The position numbers and the translations under genes were made by a program. From DATFVA01 sp963721075 (GTDB taxonomy: Bacteria; Bacteroidota; Ignavibacteria; Ignavibacteriales; Ignavibacteriaceae), in contig CAVRHV010000013.1 of NCBI GenBank assembly GCA_963721075.1, positions 62,001-126,000 of the forward strand: a DNA stretch of 64,000 bases, in the 5' to 3' direction. Below the pieces are notes generated by a model that did not search any database, had not been told where the DNA came from, and worked only from the letters and a program-made list of their open reading frames with translations. Positions within the stretch are counted from its first letter, which is position 1; every line of letters begins with the position of its first letter. Shown piece by piece: positions 35,185-43,947 of the stretch.

Positions 35185-35733
35185 ATGATCGGGTTTACGG
35201 GGGTGTTTGATAAACTTTCAGGGAAAATCGGGTTTACAGTAACTGAAATTAAAGTGCTTTTATTCCTGACTGCAGTTTTCACAGCCGGTTTACTGTACAG
35301 GGCATACAACAGTGAAAATGACAGAGCTGACTATAAAAACTTCGATTATACTGCAGAAGAAAGGCTTTTTGAAAATTCCGGCTCTATTGAAAATGATGAA
35401 TCAGACGGTATATCAGATGATAAATATATTGACTCTAAGCAGGAAGTTTTAGATTTTAACACCAGTAATTTTCATAAAAAAGAAGCAGTAAAGCTTCCCG
35501 GCGAAAAGACTATAGATGTTAATACTGCCGGCATTAAAGATCTGGTAAGGCTTCCCGGAATAGGTGAAAAAACCGCGCAGAAAATAATTGGGTTGAGGAA
35601 TAAAAAAGGCCGGTTTACAACCCTTGATGAACTTATGGAAGTTAAAGGAATCGGGAAAACCAGATTTAATAACATAGAAAAATTTCTATATATTGATCAT
35701 TCAAATTTTTTCAAAGCTCCGGAGGAAAAATGA
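35185..35733 (+). CDS. Membrane-anchored helix-hairpin-helix protein (ComEA-like)
   Basis: This 182-residue protein has one N-terminal transmembrane helix (about 22-40) and an acidic, low-complexity linker. A C-terminal double helix-hairpin-helix domain is seen in VNTAGIKDLVRLPGIGEKTA and LDELMEVKGIGKTR. This is the ComEA DNA-binding layout, used in DNA uptake from outside the cell. The stop overlaps the ATG of the next gene by 4 bases. The neighbouring PilM-like gene fits a pilus or DNA-uptake setting. Other membrane HHH proteins have unknown roles, so this is not certain. Confidence 0.75.
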   Translation: MIGFTGVFDKLSGKIGFTVTEIKVLLFLTAVFTAGLLYRAYNSENDRADYKNFDYTAEERLFENSGSIENDESDGISDDKYIDSKQEVLDFNTSNFHKKEAVKLPGEKTIDVNTAGIKDLVRLPGIGEKTAQKIIGLRNKKGRFTTLDELMEVKGIGKTRFNNIEKFLYIDHSNFFKAPEEK

Positions 35734-36284
35734 CTAAGCCAGAACCCTGGTATATTCACGCTATACTTTATTTCGTTATTGTAGTTTTAGTTGTAATATT
35801 AGTTAAAGTTGCAATTATTGACCCCAAAGATGTCGTTGAAAAGGAGAAATACTACAAGCAGGAATCACACCTCAGGATGAAAAATATCAAGGAAGGTGAG
35901 ATATTATGGAACAAAAAGTATGGACATTATACTGGCAATCTCGATAGTCTGATAAATTTCATAAAAACAGATCCTATGGTAGATAGTGTGAAGAATGCTT
36001 TTGATTCACTTTCGAGAAGACCTGCAAATCCGTTTGTTCCTCTGACCTCCGGTGAGTTTACTCCGGATAGCTTATACAGGACTCCTAAAACCCACTCACC
36101 TTATGTTCTTCAGGTTGATACATCAGTATCAGCTGACACGATTTACGGACGGAATAACCAGATCAAGAGAATCGATTCAAGTATCGTAATAGGCAACAGG
36201 TATTATCTTGAAGATCCCGATGGTTATGGTTCAATCGGAAGTCTTGAAAGCGATGCACTTAAGAATACGGCTTCCTGGGAATAA
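35730..36284 (+). CDS. Single-pass membrane protein of unknown function
   Basis: This 184-residue protein has a single N-terminal hydrophobic helix (about 10-28) and a soluble periplasm-facing remainder. The segment GEILWNKKYGHYTGNLDSL looks like the pilin-type pattern where an alpha helix is followed by a gap that marks how much precursor has been read, as in pseudopilins. A prepilin peptidase site is not evident. It overlaps the ComEA-like gene (ATGA) and is followed by a PilM-like gene after 12 bases, so the three are one transcription unit. I do not recognise the family; a minor pilin-like or PilN/PilO-like role is a guess. Confidence 0.6.
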   Translation: MTKPEPWYIHAILYFVIVVLVVILVKVAIIDPKDVVEKEKYYKQESHLRMKNIKEGEILWNKKYGHYTGNLDSLINFIKTDPMVDSVKNAFDSLSRRPANPFVPLTSGEFTPDSLYRTPKTHSPYVLQVDTSVSADTIYGRNNQIKRIDSSIVIGNRYYLEDPDGYGSIGSLESDALKNTASWE

Positions 36285-36296
36285 CAAAAGAATCTG

Positions 36297-37223
36297 ATGA
36301 CGGGATTTGAAAATCATGCAGGATTTACTTTATCTTCATCAAGGCTTCAGGTCGTTGAGATTGTCGAGAAAGAAGATCAGTTTGTTTTAGAGAATGTGGA
36401 TGAAGCCTTTCTTAATGAAGCACTGAATCTGGAAGATGATAAAGAAACAAAAATTAGCGCCCTTTTACAGGGCGCTTTTGATGAGATCCTTGTCAGAAAC
36501 CCATTGAAAAGCAGCACAGCATCCTTCTCCCTCCCTCCGGAATTATTTAAAGTCGTTCAGCTTCCTTATGATAATACCCTGCTCCACCAGGATCTGATTG
36601 AAGAATTCAGGTGGGAGCTTTCACTGATATACCCGGATATTAACCCTGCAGATCAGGTAATCCAGTATATCGAGATAGAGAAGAACAGACTTATTGATCA
36701 GAATACCTCAATAATAATTTCCCTTTCAAGAAAGTACATTAAGCTGATCAAAGAGTTTTGTGATAGGAACCGGCTAAAGCTTAAATTTGTAGACAACGTG
36801 CATCTTGCTTCTGAGAGGGCTTTAACCGCTACTAATCCTGTTTCGGAAAAAGGATTAACACTGAGTGTATTCCTTTCAGGGAAACGCCTTTCTGTGATAT
36901 TTTCCTATCAGGGAAAGCCCGTTTACTTTAAAGTCTATTATCTTCATAATGCAGGAGAGATAATAAATCATTTAACCTCGGAGCTTGAATCAGACTTTCA
37001 CCCGAATATCAGCAGACAGATGCTTGAATCTGCTTATATAAGCGGCGAAGAACTTTCGGGATCAATGGTCGAAACTCTCAGGGAGAAACTTGATATCCCG
37101 TTTGTCAACTTTAATCCCTTCGCAAAAATAAAACCGAATCCAAGACTATTTGAGAATAAGTATTTTTCAGAAAAATTTAACTCGTTTACTTCCTCTGCGG
37201 GACTTGCATTAAGATTAGCCTGA
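36297..37223 (+). CDS. PilM-like (actin-fold) protein, probable pilus-assembly component
   Basis: This 308-residue soluble protein has the layout of PilM-type cytoplasmic proteins. There is an N-terminal HAGFTLSSSRLQVVEI strand region, a middle region with repeated charged helices, a strand pair LTLSVFLSGKRLSVIF that resembles the second actin-like lobe, and the ending NPFAKIKPNPRLF with SSAGLALRLA. PilM ends in similar fashion. No clear nucleotide-binding glycine loop is visible, so it may be a degenerate member. It belongs to a three-gene run with a ComEA-like protein, in keeping with a DNA-uptake or type IV pilus function. Confidence 0.5.
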   Translation: MTGFENHAGFTLSSSRLQVVEIVEKEDQFVLENVDEAFLNEALNLEDDKETKISALLQGAFDEILVRNPLKSSTASFSLPPELFKVVQLPYDNTLLHQDLIEEFRWELSLIYPDINPADQVIQYIEIEKNRLIDQNTSIIISLSRKYIKLIKEFCDRNRLKLKFVDNVHLASERALTATNPVSEKGLTLSVFLSGKRLSVIFSYQGKPVYFKVYYLHNAGEIINHLTSELESDFHPNISRQMLESAYISGEELSGSMVETLREKLDIPFVNFNPFAKIKPNPRLFENKYFSEKFNSFTSSAGLALRLA

Positions 37224-37302
37224 AAAACTATTAATATTTTACTATTGGTCATTCCTGCGGCCGTCTATTTTATTTATTTGCTGCTACAACCGAGTAACGT
37301 TT

Positions 37303-37857
37303 ATGAGAATGAGAATTATTTCCGGTGAATTTAAAGGAAGACTGATCAGGGTTCCGGATTCTAAATTTATCAGACCTACTACAGACAGGGTTCGGGAAAC
37401 ATTTTTCAATCTGCTTAACAACCGGCTGTCATTTGAAAATATAAAAGTTCTTGATCTATATTCCGGCTCCGGAGCCCTTGGACTTGAATGTCTCAGCCGT
37501 GGAGCAGCATCCGTGGATTTTGTAGAAAAGAATTTTGCAATATTTAAGAACCTGCAGGAAAATATAAGGTCATTAAACCTGGAAGCGAAATGCAGTGTCC
37601 ATAAAATGGAAGCAGTGAAATTCACCTCTCTCAGCAATCATGATCAGTATGATTTAATTCTTGCCGATCCCCCATTCTTCAAAGACGATATCTATATTGT
37701 GGCTGAAAATATACGGATTAACAGATATCTTGCCGATGAAAGTTATATGTTTATCGAGCGTTCAATACAAACTAAAGATAAGGATATAGATAATCTTAAA
37801 TGCCGACCTTTTAAGATTATCGGGGACGCATGTCTCTATCAGGTTGGCTATTTGTAA
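37303..37857 (+). CDS. rsmD: 16S rRNA (guanine(966)-N(2))-methyltransferase
   Basis: This 184-residue SAM-dependent enzyme methylates 16S rRNA at G966. Family features are RIISGEFKGRLI at the start, RPTTDRVRETFFN, the SAM loop VLDLYSGSGALGLECLSRGA and the catalytic LILADPPF. Length matches RsmD. Translation may start at 37303 or at the ATG two codons later. It converges on a degraded response-regulator fragment and the curli lipoprotein gene. Confidence 0.92.
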   Translation: MRMRIISGEFKGRLIRVPDSKFIRPTTDRVRETFFNLLNNRLSFENIKVLDLYSGSGALGLECLSRGAASVDFVEKNFAIFKNLQENIRSLNLEAKCSVHKMEAVKFTSLSNHDQYDLILADPPFFKDDIYIVAENIRINRYLADESYMFIERSIQTKDKDIDNLKCRPFKIIGDACLYQVGYL

Positions 37858-37880
37858 AATTCTTTTCCCATACTTCCACT

Positions 37881-38000
37881 TTACTTTATGAATTTATATC
37901 CCGCGGTATGTACCGTCACTATATGCTCCGGACTCGAAGGATCATCCTCTATTTTTTTTCTGATAGATAAAATATAATTATCTACTGTTCCCGGTGTGGT
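37881..38000 (-). pseudogene. Remnant of an OmpR-type response regulator DNA-binding domain
   Basis: On the minus strand about 35-40 codons, ending at a stop at 37881, read as the last part of an OmpR/PhoB winged helix. They include GTVDNYILSIRKKIEDDP, then HIVTVHTAGYKFIK. The upstream sequence does not continue the domain: the recognition-helix region before TVDN is missing, and no receiver domain follows. A shortened gene or deletion remnant is the most likely reading. The region from 37858 to 38172 otherwise holds only a terminator and no further gene. Confidence 0.55.
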
Positions 38001-38093
38001 CAAGTTACACTTAACCTCCACATGACGTACAAAGGATGGAAAAAAGGAAGAGAAAATTGTCAAAAAATTGTCATGATTATGTCGGAGTTATGT

Positions 38094-38121
38094 AAAAAAA
38101 GCCATCGGGTGTTGATGGCTT
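38094..38121 (-). terminator. Rho-independent terminator of the curli-locus lipoprotein gene
   Basis: AAGCCATC (38099-38106) pairs perfectly with GATGGCTT (38114-38121) around a 7-base loop. On the minus strand the stem is followed by a run of seven T. It lies about 50 bases after the stop of the gene that ends at 38173. Confidence 0.8.
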
Positions 38122-38172
38122 AAAATTATTTTGTGCAGATCCGTAATAAGATTTTACTTCGGAAGGACTTTT

Positions 38173-39673
38173 CTATCTCCAGTCAGGCATCAGACCATCT
38201 TCAATGATCATTCTCCGGTCTGTTCCGTCAGCATCCATTATCCAGACTTCCGGAGCTTTTGAACCGTCATTCGGAGCATTATTGAAAATTATTTTTGCTC
38301 CATCGGGAGAAAACCTGGGATTTGTATCGTTTGTACCAGCAGGCTTATTAATGGACACATCAATGCTGTCACCGCTTCCGATCGGATAAATAAAGATATG
38401 AGAGTCGAGCTGCCTGCCGTCCAGAGATTGATAACCGGAAACATCGTGTGTAAACATTACGCTGTTTCCGTCAATACTGAATGAAGGGCGCTCTGTTATA
38501 CCGGGCTCATTTCCAACGAATAAACTCATATTGCTGCCATCGGAATTCATCAGGTAAATCTCTGAGTTGTAGACCTCACTGCCAATTGCCAGTACAACCA
38601 GTTTATCACCCTGGGGCGATTGTTCAACCTCGCGGAAATTCCAGCCTGAAGGTGCAGCTGCAATCTCTGTTCTGCCTGAACCATTAACATTTATGGAGTA
38701 TAGTTTGTCATTATTAGCATAGAAAAATTTGCCGTCATCAAAAGACCAGCAGAAACCAATACCATAAGTTATTATATCCCGAAACAGGAATGTTGGTCAC
38801 TCTAAAAATATTTGATCCGTCAGGATCCATTGTATAAATGTTAGCGCCTATATTTTCATCAGATGTAAAAGCAATCTTACTTCTGCGGGAATTAAATCTC
38901 GGCCACCATTCCCTGGATACCATATTTGTCAAACGCACCATAGCAGATGCGGAAGTATCATTTGAAAAAATTTCGTAGTTATTGTCTATTTTTTTAGCAT
39001 AAACGACAGGATTATCGGGAAAAGACATTGTTGTAAAGGACCAGGTTTCACCATTAGCAGAGAGTCCGCCTGAGTCCTTTACAACAACCTGCCAGTAGTA
39101 AGTAGTACTATACTCAAGATCCTGAACATCAACCGTAGTATCACTAATGTCCTCAGCAATAATCCCTTGATTTGCCGATCCTGATTTATATAGATAAACC
39201 GTATAGGACAGTGTATCCCCTTCATCAGGATCGCTGGCACTCCAGCTTAGATTAAGACTGACAGGCTGGCCAGATGCTTCATTACCCGGCGCAGGATCCG
39301 ACGGAGGATTTGGGGCAGAGTTTGTCCCGTTATCCACTTCCAGGAAAATTGCAGCCTGGGCAGAGGCATTTTCCCGCACATTTACGGAAACACTGGCTTT
39401 CTTATATCCGCTTTTTTGTGCTGTAATAGTGTAGTTTCCTACCGGGATATCTTCTATTGAAAATTTCCCATCGTTGCCTGTAAGGATAGCACTTGTAGGA
39501 GGACTGGTTGTAATACTCGCTCCTTCAATTGCAGATGAGGCATCCTGATCCATCACTATACCGGATATTGACCCGTATAATTCAGGCTGAATTGTATCTT
39601 CCTTACATGAGGACAGAAAGATGATGCTTAGTACTATAAATATGTTTCTGAATAATCCGAACTTGCTTAACAT
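38173..39673 (-). CDS. Beta-propeller lipoprotein with carboxypeptidase-regulatory-like and Fn3-like domains (frameshifted in this sequence)
   Basis: With one base removed this is a 499-residue lipoprotein, with the lipobox LSSC giving an acylated Cys23. After it comes a CarboxypepD-regulatory-like domain (about 33-110, GSISGIVMDQDASSAIEGAS). A fibronectin-III-like domain follows (about 118-215). The C-terminal part is TolB-like, with WWPRFNSRRSKIAFTSD, ERPSFSIDGNSVMFTHD and NPRFSPDGAKIIFNN, each ending a propeller blade. The first frame stops after YNNLWYWFLLVF. Deleting one base of the pair at 38766-38767 continues in GYNNYGIGFCWSFDDG. It lies directly after csgH on the same strand and ends at a good terminator, so it is probably part of the curli operon. 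Confidence 0.75.
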
Positions 39674-39695
39674 TGTTTCTCCACTATAGAAATAA

Positions 39696-40100
39696 TTAGT
39701 GCTTTTGAATTTCTGAACCTTTCAATTCCAGTTCTTTGTCAGCGAGGGTAATATTTCCGCTCTGAACAACAAGGTGAATTTTATATACAGCATCCATTGA
39801 AAAATCTACCTTACTCTGTGAAAGTGTTTTCTTACTTCCGGAAGGTACCTTCACCCGTCCTGATTGAGCGGTAGATGAATTTCCAGCTTTACTTTGTTTA
39901 TCAACCGTGAGGTGATACGATATCTCTGCTTCAATAGAGGCATTATTGCTGTAATTTCCCTCAATATTAAGATGGTTACCCGTCACCCTGTATCCAATAT
40001 TAACATCCGATGACTGACAAAAAGAACTAGTATTAAAAACAATAAAAATTATAGCTGCCGTAATTAAGTAAACCCAATATTTCTCAACATTCAAAAGCAC
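39696..40100 (-). CDS. csgH: CsgH-like curli assembly inhibitor
   Basis: This 134-residue exported protein has a signal peptide of about 29 residues and a beta-sandwich-type mature domain. The pattern SYHLTVDKQSKAGNS, then TAQSGRVKVPSGSKKTLSQS and YKIHLVVQSGNITLAD, resembles CsgH, a periplasmic inhibitor that stops premature curlin assembly. The GTG at 40100 is the likely start, 9 bases after a GGGGGG site. It follows the two curlin-like genes and precedes a lipoprotein gene, as expected for a curli operon. Family identity is based on pattern similarity and is moderately sure. Confidence 0.65.
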   Translation of the reverse strand: MLLNVEKYWVYLITAAIIFIVFNTSSFCQSSDVNIGYRVTGNHLNIEGNYSNNASIEAEISYHLTVDKQSKAGNSSTAQSGRVKVPSGSKKTLSQSKVDFSMDAVYKIHLVVQSGNITLADKELELKGSEIQKH

Positions 40101-40140
40101 TTAATGGATCCCCCCGTTTATAATCGTTAACCTCATTCCA

Positions 40141-40653
40141 TTACCATTTTGATGGATCTGGAGTAGGAATTGAAGTTGGCTCTGTCTGGATCTGGTTTAT
40201 AAAGTTTTGATTGCCATTTTGAAAAATGAGGAATTGTAAATTATCTCCCATTAAATCCTGGCTGACAAAGTTACCGTTACCAACCTGTTGAACACTAGCG
40301 ATGTTATAACTTCCTAAAATATTAATATCCGCTGAGTTACCTGATCCATACTGCCCGATTCCGGTATAATTGGAATTGCCCACCTGATTGGAGGAAGCAA
40401 AATTATTATATCCCTGCTGATTTATTTCCGCAACATTTGGGGTTATGCCTGAGTTACCAGCCTGGTTAATATTCGCCTCATTATAATTCCCCAACTGCTG
40501 TATCATCGCTGCATTATTTAGATTCAAATTTGAATTTATACTAACATTATTCGCAATAATATTTAGAGAATCATTTATAATTACCCTCTCTTGAGCGAAA
40601 ATGAATAGACAATAACTATTGAGAAAAACTATCAGAAATATTATTATTTTCAT
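40141..40653 (-). CDS. csgB: Curlin-repeat protein, probable minor/nucleator subunit
   Basis: This 170-residue exported protein has a signal peptide of about 21 residues. About five curlin repeats follow, with the spaced pattern Q-x-G-x-x-N, for example IQQLGNYNEANINQAGN, INQQGYNNFASSNQVGN and IASVQQVGNGNFVS. The ATG at 40651-40653 is chosen because the signal peptide starts there; an upstream in-frame ATG lacks one. Smaller than the next gene's product and with fewer repeats, it is a candidate for CsgB, which anchors and nucleates the fibre at the outer membrane. Which of the two is the major subunit cannot be settled from sequence alone. Confidence 0.72.
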   Translation of the reverse strand: MKIIIFLIVFLNSYCLFIFAQERVIINDSLNIIANNVSINSNLNLNNAAMIQQLGNYNEANINQAGNSGITPNVAEINQQGYNNFASSNQVGNSNYTGIGQYGSGNSADINILGSYNIASVQQVGNGNFVSQDLMGDNLQFLIFQNGNQNFINQIQTEPTSIPTPDPSKW

Positions 40654-40714
40654 TTTTATTCTCAAAGAAATACTGCCCATAGGAAATAAGCTTCCCATGG
40701 GCAGTAATTTAATA

Positions 40715-41929
40715 TTAATGTTGGGTGACTGTGATATTATTGTTATCGCCTGTAACTGTATTCAAGGACATATGTCCATCATTTACTTGTGATACGGTTA
40801 CCATATTATTATTGCCATCAATATTAACTCCATCACCGGTGTACCAATCTGTTCCTACACGGTTGTCGTTTCCATGCTGTACAATATCAACCATATTTCC
40901 ATCGCCTAGAATATAGCCAGAAACGTAGTTAGCATCACCATTTTTACGGATATCAACAACATTAGCATCTGAAGAAGATCCCCATGGAGCTTCAATTCCT
41001 AATCTGGTTCTGTTACTATTACCGGTTGCATTTTCTTTCATGGAATTATCATCACCATATTTAATTGAAATTTCCGTGTAGTTATTATCTCCAGTTTGGC
41101 GTATCCTTGATATATTATCATCTCCCCACGTAAGACCAAAAGATGCAGTATTCGAGTTTCCTGTCTGGAAAGTCTTAACATTGTTATTATCAGAGGCATA
41201 GGTAGGTGAAGATTGGAATCCAACTTTTACAGTAGAAGCATTGTCATTACCAAATTGAGACTGCTCTGTTCTATTCATATCACCATTAATTTTTGCGACT
41301 GACTGATTATAACTAGAGATTGTGGTAACTGTTCCTATATACTGTTCTGATATATTCTGGTTTCCTAACTGGGTAACCTCTCCGGTATTTTCGGTTGAAG
41401 CGAAATCAAAATCAGTACTAAGATGCTGTGTTACAGTATTATGGTTCCCTTCCTGATATCCACTAAAACTATTGTTGATACCAGCAGTTCCATAAATACC
41501 AATTTGCTGATCTGAAGTATTACGATTTCCAATTTGTTCGATATTAGTTGTACCAAAATTTCCATGTAACATCTGATAGGCATCATTATAATTCCCATCC
41601 TGATGTATCCAAGCAGTTTCGTTATTTCTGAAAGATTCTACCTGAGCATTATTGTAACGTCCCTCTTGATTAACTGTAGCATAATGCTGACCATATTTAC
41701 CTTGATAAACATCAGATGTATTTTCAATGCCAACTTGATCGATATCAGCAGTCATTCCGTTAGGCAGATATATGTCTGATTCCTGAAGTAAAGTTGAAGC
41801 ATTACCCGTTCCTGTCTGATCAACTGTAGCATTATTATTGGGACCACTTTGTGTGGCTGTTGAAGTATTCTGGGCCATCAAGAAGCCGGCGAAGAATACA
41901 ACTGTTAAAAGAGCAAATAACTTTCTCAT
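40715..41929 (-). CDS. csgA: Large curlin-repeat protein, probable major curli fibre subunit
   Basis: This 404-residue protein is rich in N, Q, G, S and T. A signal peptide (MRKLFALLTV...FLMAQ, about 19 residues) is followed by a long array of irregular curlin repeats: VDQTGTGNAS, IEQIGNRNTSDQQ, VTQLGNQNISEQ, IRQTGDNNYTE, IVQHGNDNRV and VTGDNNNITVTQH. It is about 2.5 times the length of E. coli CsgA (about 150), so it would make a much larger amyloid unit. AGGAG lies before the ATG. A 628-base gap separates it from csgG, so it probably has its own promoter. Confidence 0.85.
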   Translation of the reverse strand: MRKLFALLTVVFFAGFLMAQNTSTATQSGPNNNATVDQTGTGNASTLLQESDIYLPNGMTADIDQVGIENTSDVYQGKYGQHYATVNQEGRYNNAQVESFRNNETAWIHQDGNYNDAYQMLHGNFGTTNIEQIGNRNTSDQQIGIYGTAGINNSFSGYQEGNHNTVTQHLSTDFDFASTENTGEVTQLGNQNISEQYIGTVTTISSYNQSVAKINGDMNRTEQSQFGNDNASTVKVGFQSSPTYASDNNNVKTFQTGNSNTASFGLTWGDDNISRIRQTGDNNYTEISIKYGDDNSMKENATGNSNRTRLGIEAPWGSSSDANVVDIRKNGDANYVSGYILGDGNMVDIVQHGNDNRVGTDWYTGDGVNIDGNNNMVTVSQVNDGHMSLNTVTGDNNNITVTQH

Positions 41930-42557
41930 TTGAGTTCTCCTAAAAAATGTTTAGAAAATAGTTTTGTTCCCCTCGGACAATGGGTCTGATAAATTTCATA
42001 AAAGCACAAAAACTTATCTTTCCCATCACTGCCGTTGAACATTAAGGAGAAATCACCAATTTACATTTAACCGATTTTTTCGAATATTAACCTGTCAAAT
42101 GTTTAATTGGTGGCGCCTGAGCTTGTCAGGGACTTCAATACACTTTGTGTAAAGAAGTGCCGCTCTTGCGCCGCCTTAATTGTTCAAACTTTTTTGCAGC
42201 TTCGTTACCCCCGATGTTTTCTTTTTTTACCCCCTCCTTTCGTTACTGCTTTTTCCATAGTATAACCTCAGTTTTTTTATTGAATGATTAGTTCTTTAGT
42301 TTTTTCCGTTATAAAACCCACTCAAAGTCTGGTTTTGGTTCATCTTCTACGAGGATGTCAGGGTTTGCCTGTTGGTAACTTATCTACAGAAATTAAACTT
42401 CTACGAAGTTTTATAAGATTAATGGCTAAAGCCTGAATGTTAAATTCTTATTGATCTGTAGTCCGTCGGTTACAAAACCGACGGCAATTATTATTTTTAT
42501 CAGTTAGTTAAAACTAACGGTAATAGCCGGGCAATATTTCAAAGAGCGATTGAAGAG
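41930..42557. other. Long intergenic region between csgG and csgA with several hairpins
   Basis: There is no gene here that I can support. Perfect short hairpins are AAACTTC/GAAGTTT (42395-42411), CCGTCGGTT/AACCGACGG (42463-42484) and GTTAGTT/AACTAAC (42503-42518). A looser GC-rich structure lies at 42111-42175 with ACTTC (42132-42136) and GAAGT (42154-42158). No stem has a clear T-tract. Two weak sigma-54-like sites with correctly spaced GG and GC occur on the minus strand at 42158-42173 and 42195-42210. The region probably holds the csgA promoter and leader. Confidence 0.4.
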
Positions 42558-43931
42558 TTATCTTCCTATGTAATATCTTAGACCTAACAGAGCTTCCCAG
42601 TAATAATCGTTGTACTTGCCTCTATCGATCTTATCCAGATTATCTGAAAGTGAATAGTTAAAAGTTAATCCCATATCAATGCCGGTCTTTCCAACTAGAA
42701 ATTCTGCACCGCCGCCTGCTTTTACAGAAGGATACCAGCGCTTGTCGAATTCGAATAAATCATTATCCTGCACCATAAGTCCTATACCTGCCAGTATAAA
42801 AGGCGATAGCTTGTAGTCAGGCAGCATATAATATTCTGCCTGAAGTCCTACAGTATTAACAGTTGCTGAATAAAACCTGTAACCTTCAAGCATTTCTCTG
42901 CCAAAAGTAAGCGAAACTGCAAAGTCCGGTTCCGGGAACCAGGATGCGGAAATGTTCCCGCTGGCTTTTGTTAACGGGTTTGGATAATCACCATTATATT
43001 GTGAGGCTCCAAATGCCAGGCCGACAGAGAAATTCTTTCGGGGTTTCATTATATCCATTCCAAATTCATTAGTATTTGCAGATAATTCTTTTTCATTCTC
43101 ATATTTTCGTATTACGGGTGCGTCAACATCCACAGGGTTCTTTAATGCCCAGAGGTTCTCTTTTATTCCTTCAATAACAAGACTCTGAACTGCTTTCTCG
43201 ATTGCTTCCGTTACACACATTTCGGGAGGTTCGTTGTAGCTGTATCCTGTTTCCACTTCAAGGAGTCTCTGGAAATTAACGAACTTATAAAGTCCTACAT
43301 CAACCATCTGCGAAAGAATCGTTTTTGTTGTATAGACAGTCTTTAATATCCTGCCGCTTTGTGTTGAGATTGCGCGGAGATAAATGGTCACCCTGTCCTG
43401 CCTGTACTGTCCTGATGCGCCAACACCAAAATATTTTATGCCTGCTCCCCCGGTTAGAATATTTGTGTCGTAAGAGATGATACCACCCTCCAGGATCACA
43501 CCCGCAAAAAGTAATGGAGGCAGAAGCTGCGAATCTTCACCGGTATCTCCCTGGTAGTTAGCACGACTTGATCTTATTATTTTTCTTTCATTAAGAAGAT
43601 CTGAAAGTCCTTCTCTTTCAATTACCACAAACCAGCCCGATTCTTCAAGAGCACGAAGCAGTATAGAAGTTGCGCCCTGTGTAACAGCTGTGGAAAATGT
43701 TGAACTTGTAGATGAAGCTTTATACTGACCTGTCTGATCTCTGAATTTGTATACTGCAGCAACAATCTTGTCTTTCGGCGGAGGAAGTGAACGAAGATCT
43801 TTATTCACTGCCGACGGTGTTCCAACTGTCGCATTCGTCGTCTTGAGCGGCTGCATATATGTTGTGCAGCCGAACAATGACAACATCACTATCATTATTA
43901 AAAAGTAACTAATATATATTGCTTTATTCAT
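42558..43931 (-). CDS. csgG: Curli secretion channel CsgG with C-terminal beta-barrel-like extension
   Basis: This is a 457-residue lipoprotein, with the lipobox LSLFGC giving an acylated Cys22. Residues to about 270 match CsgG, the outer-membrane pore that secretes curlin: PPPKDKIVAAVYKFRDQTGQ, the constriction region near YKASSTSSTFS, IEREGLSDLLNERKI and AGVILEGGIISYDTN. Residues about 285-457 form an added domain with repeated amphipathic strands (NFSVGLAFGASQYNG, TFGREMLEGYRFY, YYWEALLGLRYYIGR). It resembles a small outer-membrane beta-barrel. E. coli CsgG has about 277 residues and no such tail. The ATG at 43931 is used, as the upstream codon is GTG. Confidence 0.88.
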   Translation of the reverse strand: MNKAIYISYFLIMIVMLSLFGCTTYMQPLKTTNATVGTPSAVNKDLRSLPPPKDKIVAAVYKFRDQTGQYKASSTSSTFSTAVTQGATSILLRALEESGWFVVIEREGLSDLLNERKIIRSSRANYQGDTGEDSQLLPPLLFAGVILEGGIISYDTNILTGGAGIKYFGVGASGQYRQDRVTIYLRAISTQSGRILKTVYTTKTILSQMVDVGLYKFVNFQRLLEVETGYSYNEPPEMCVTEAIEKAVQSLVIEGIKENLWALKNPVDVDAPVIRKYENEKELSANTNEFGMDIMKPRKNFSVGLAFGASQYNGDYPNPLTKASGNISASWFPEPDFAVSLTFGREMLEGYRFYSATVNTVGLQAEYYMLPDYKLSPFILAGIGLMVQDNDLFEFDKRWYPSVKAGGGAEFLVGKTGIDMGLTFNYSLSDNLDKIDRGKYNDYYWEALLGLRYYIGR

Positions 43932-43947
43932 CACGACTCTTTCAGGC

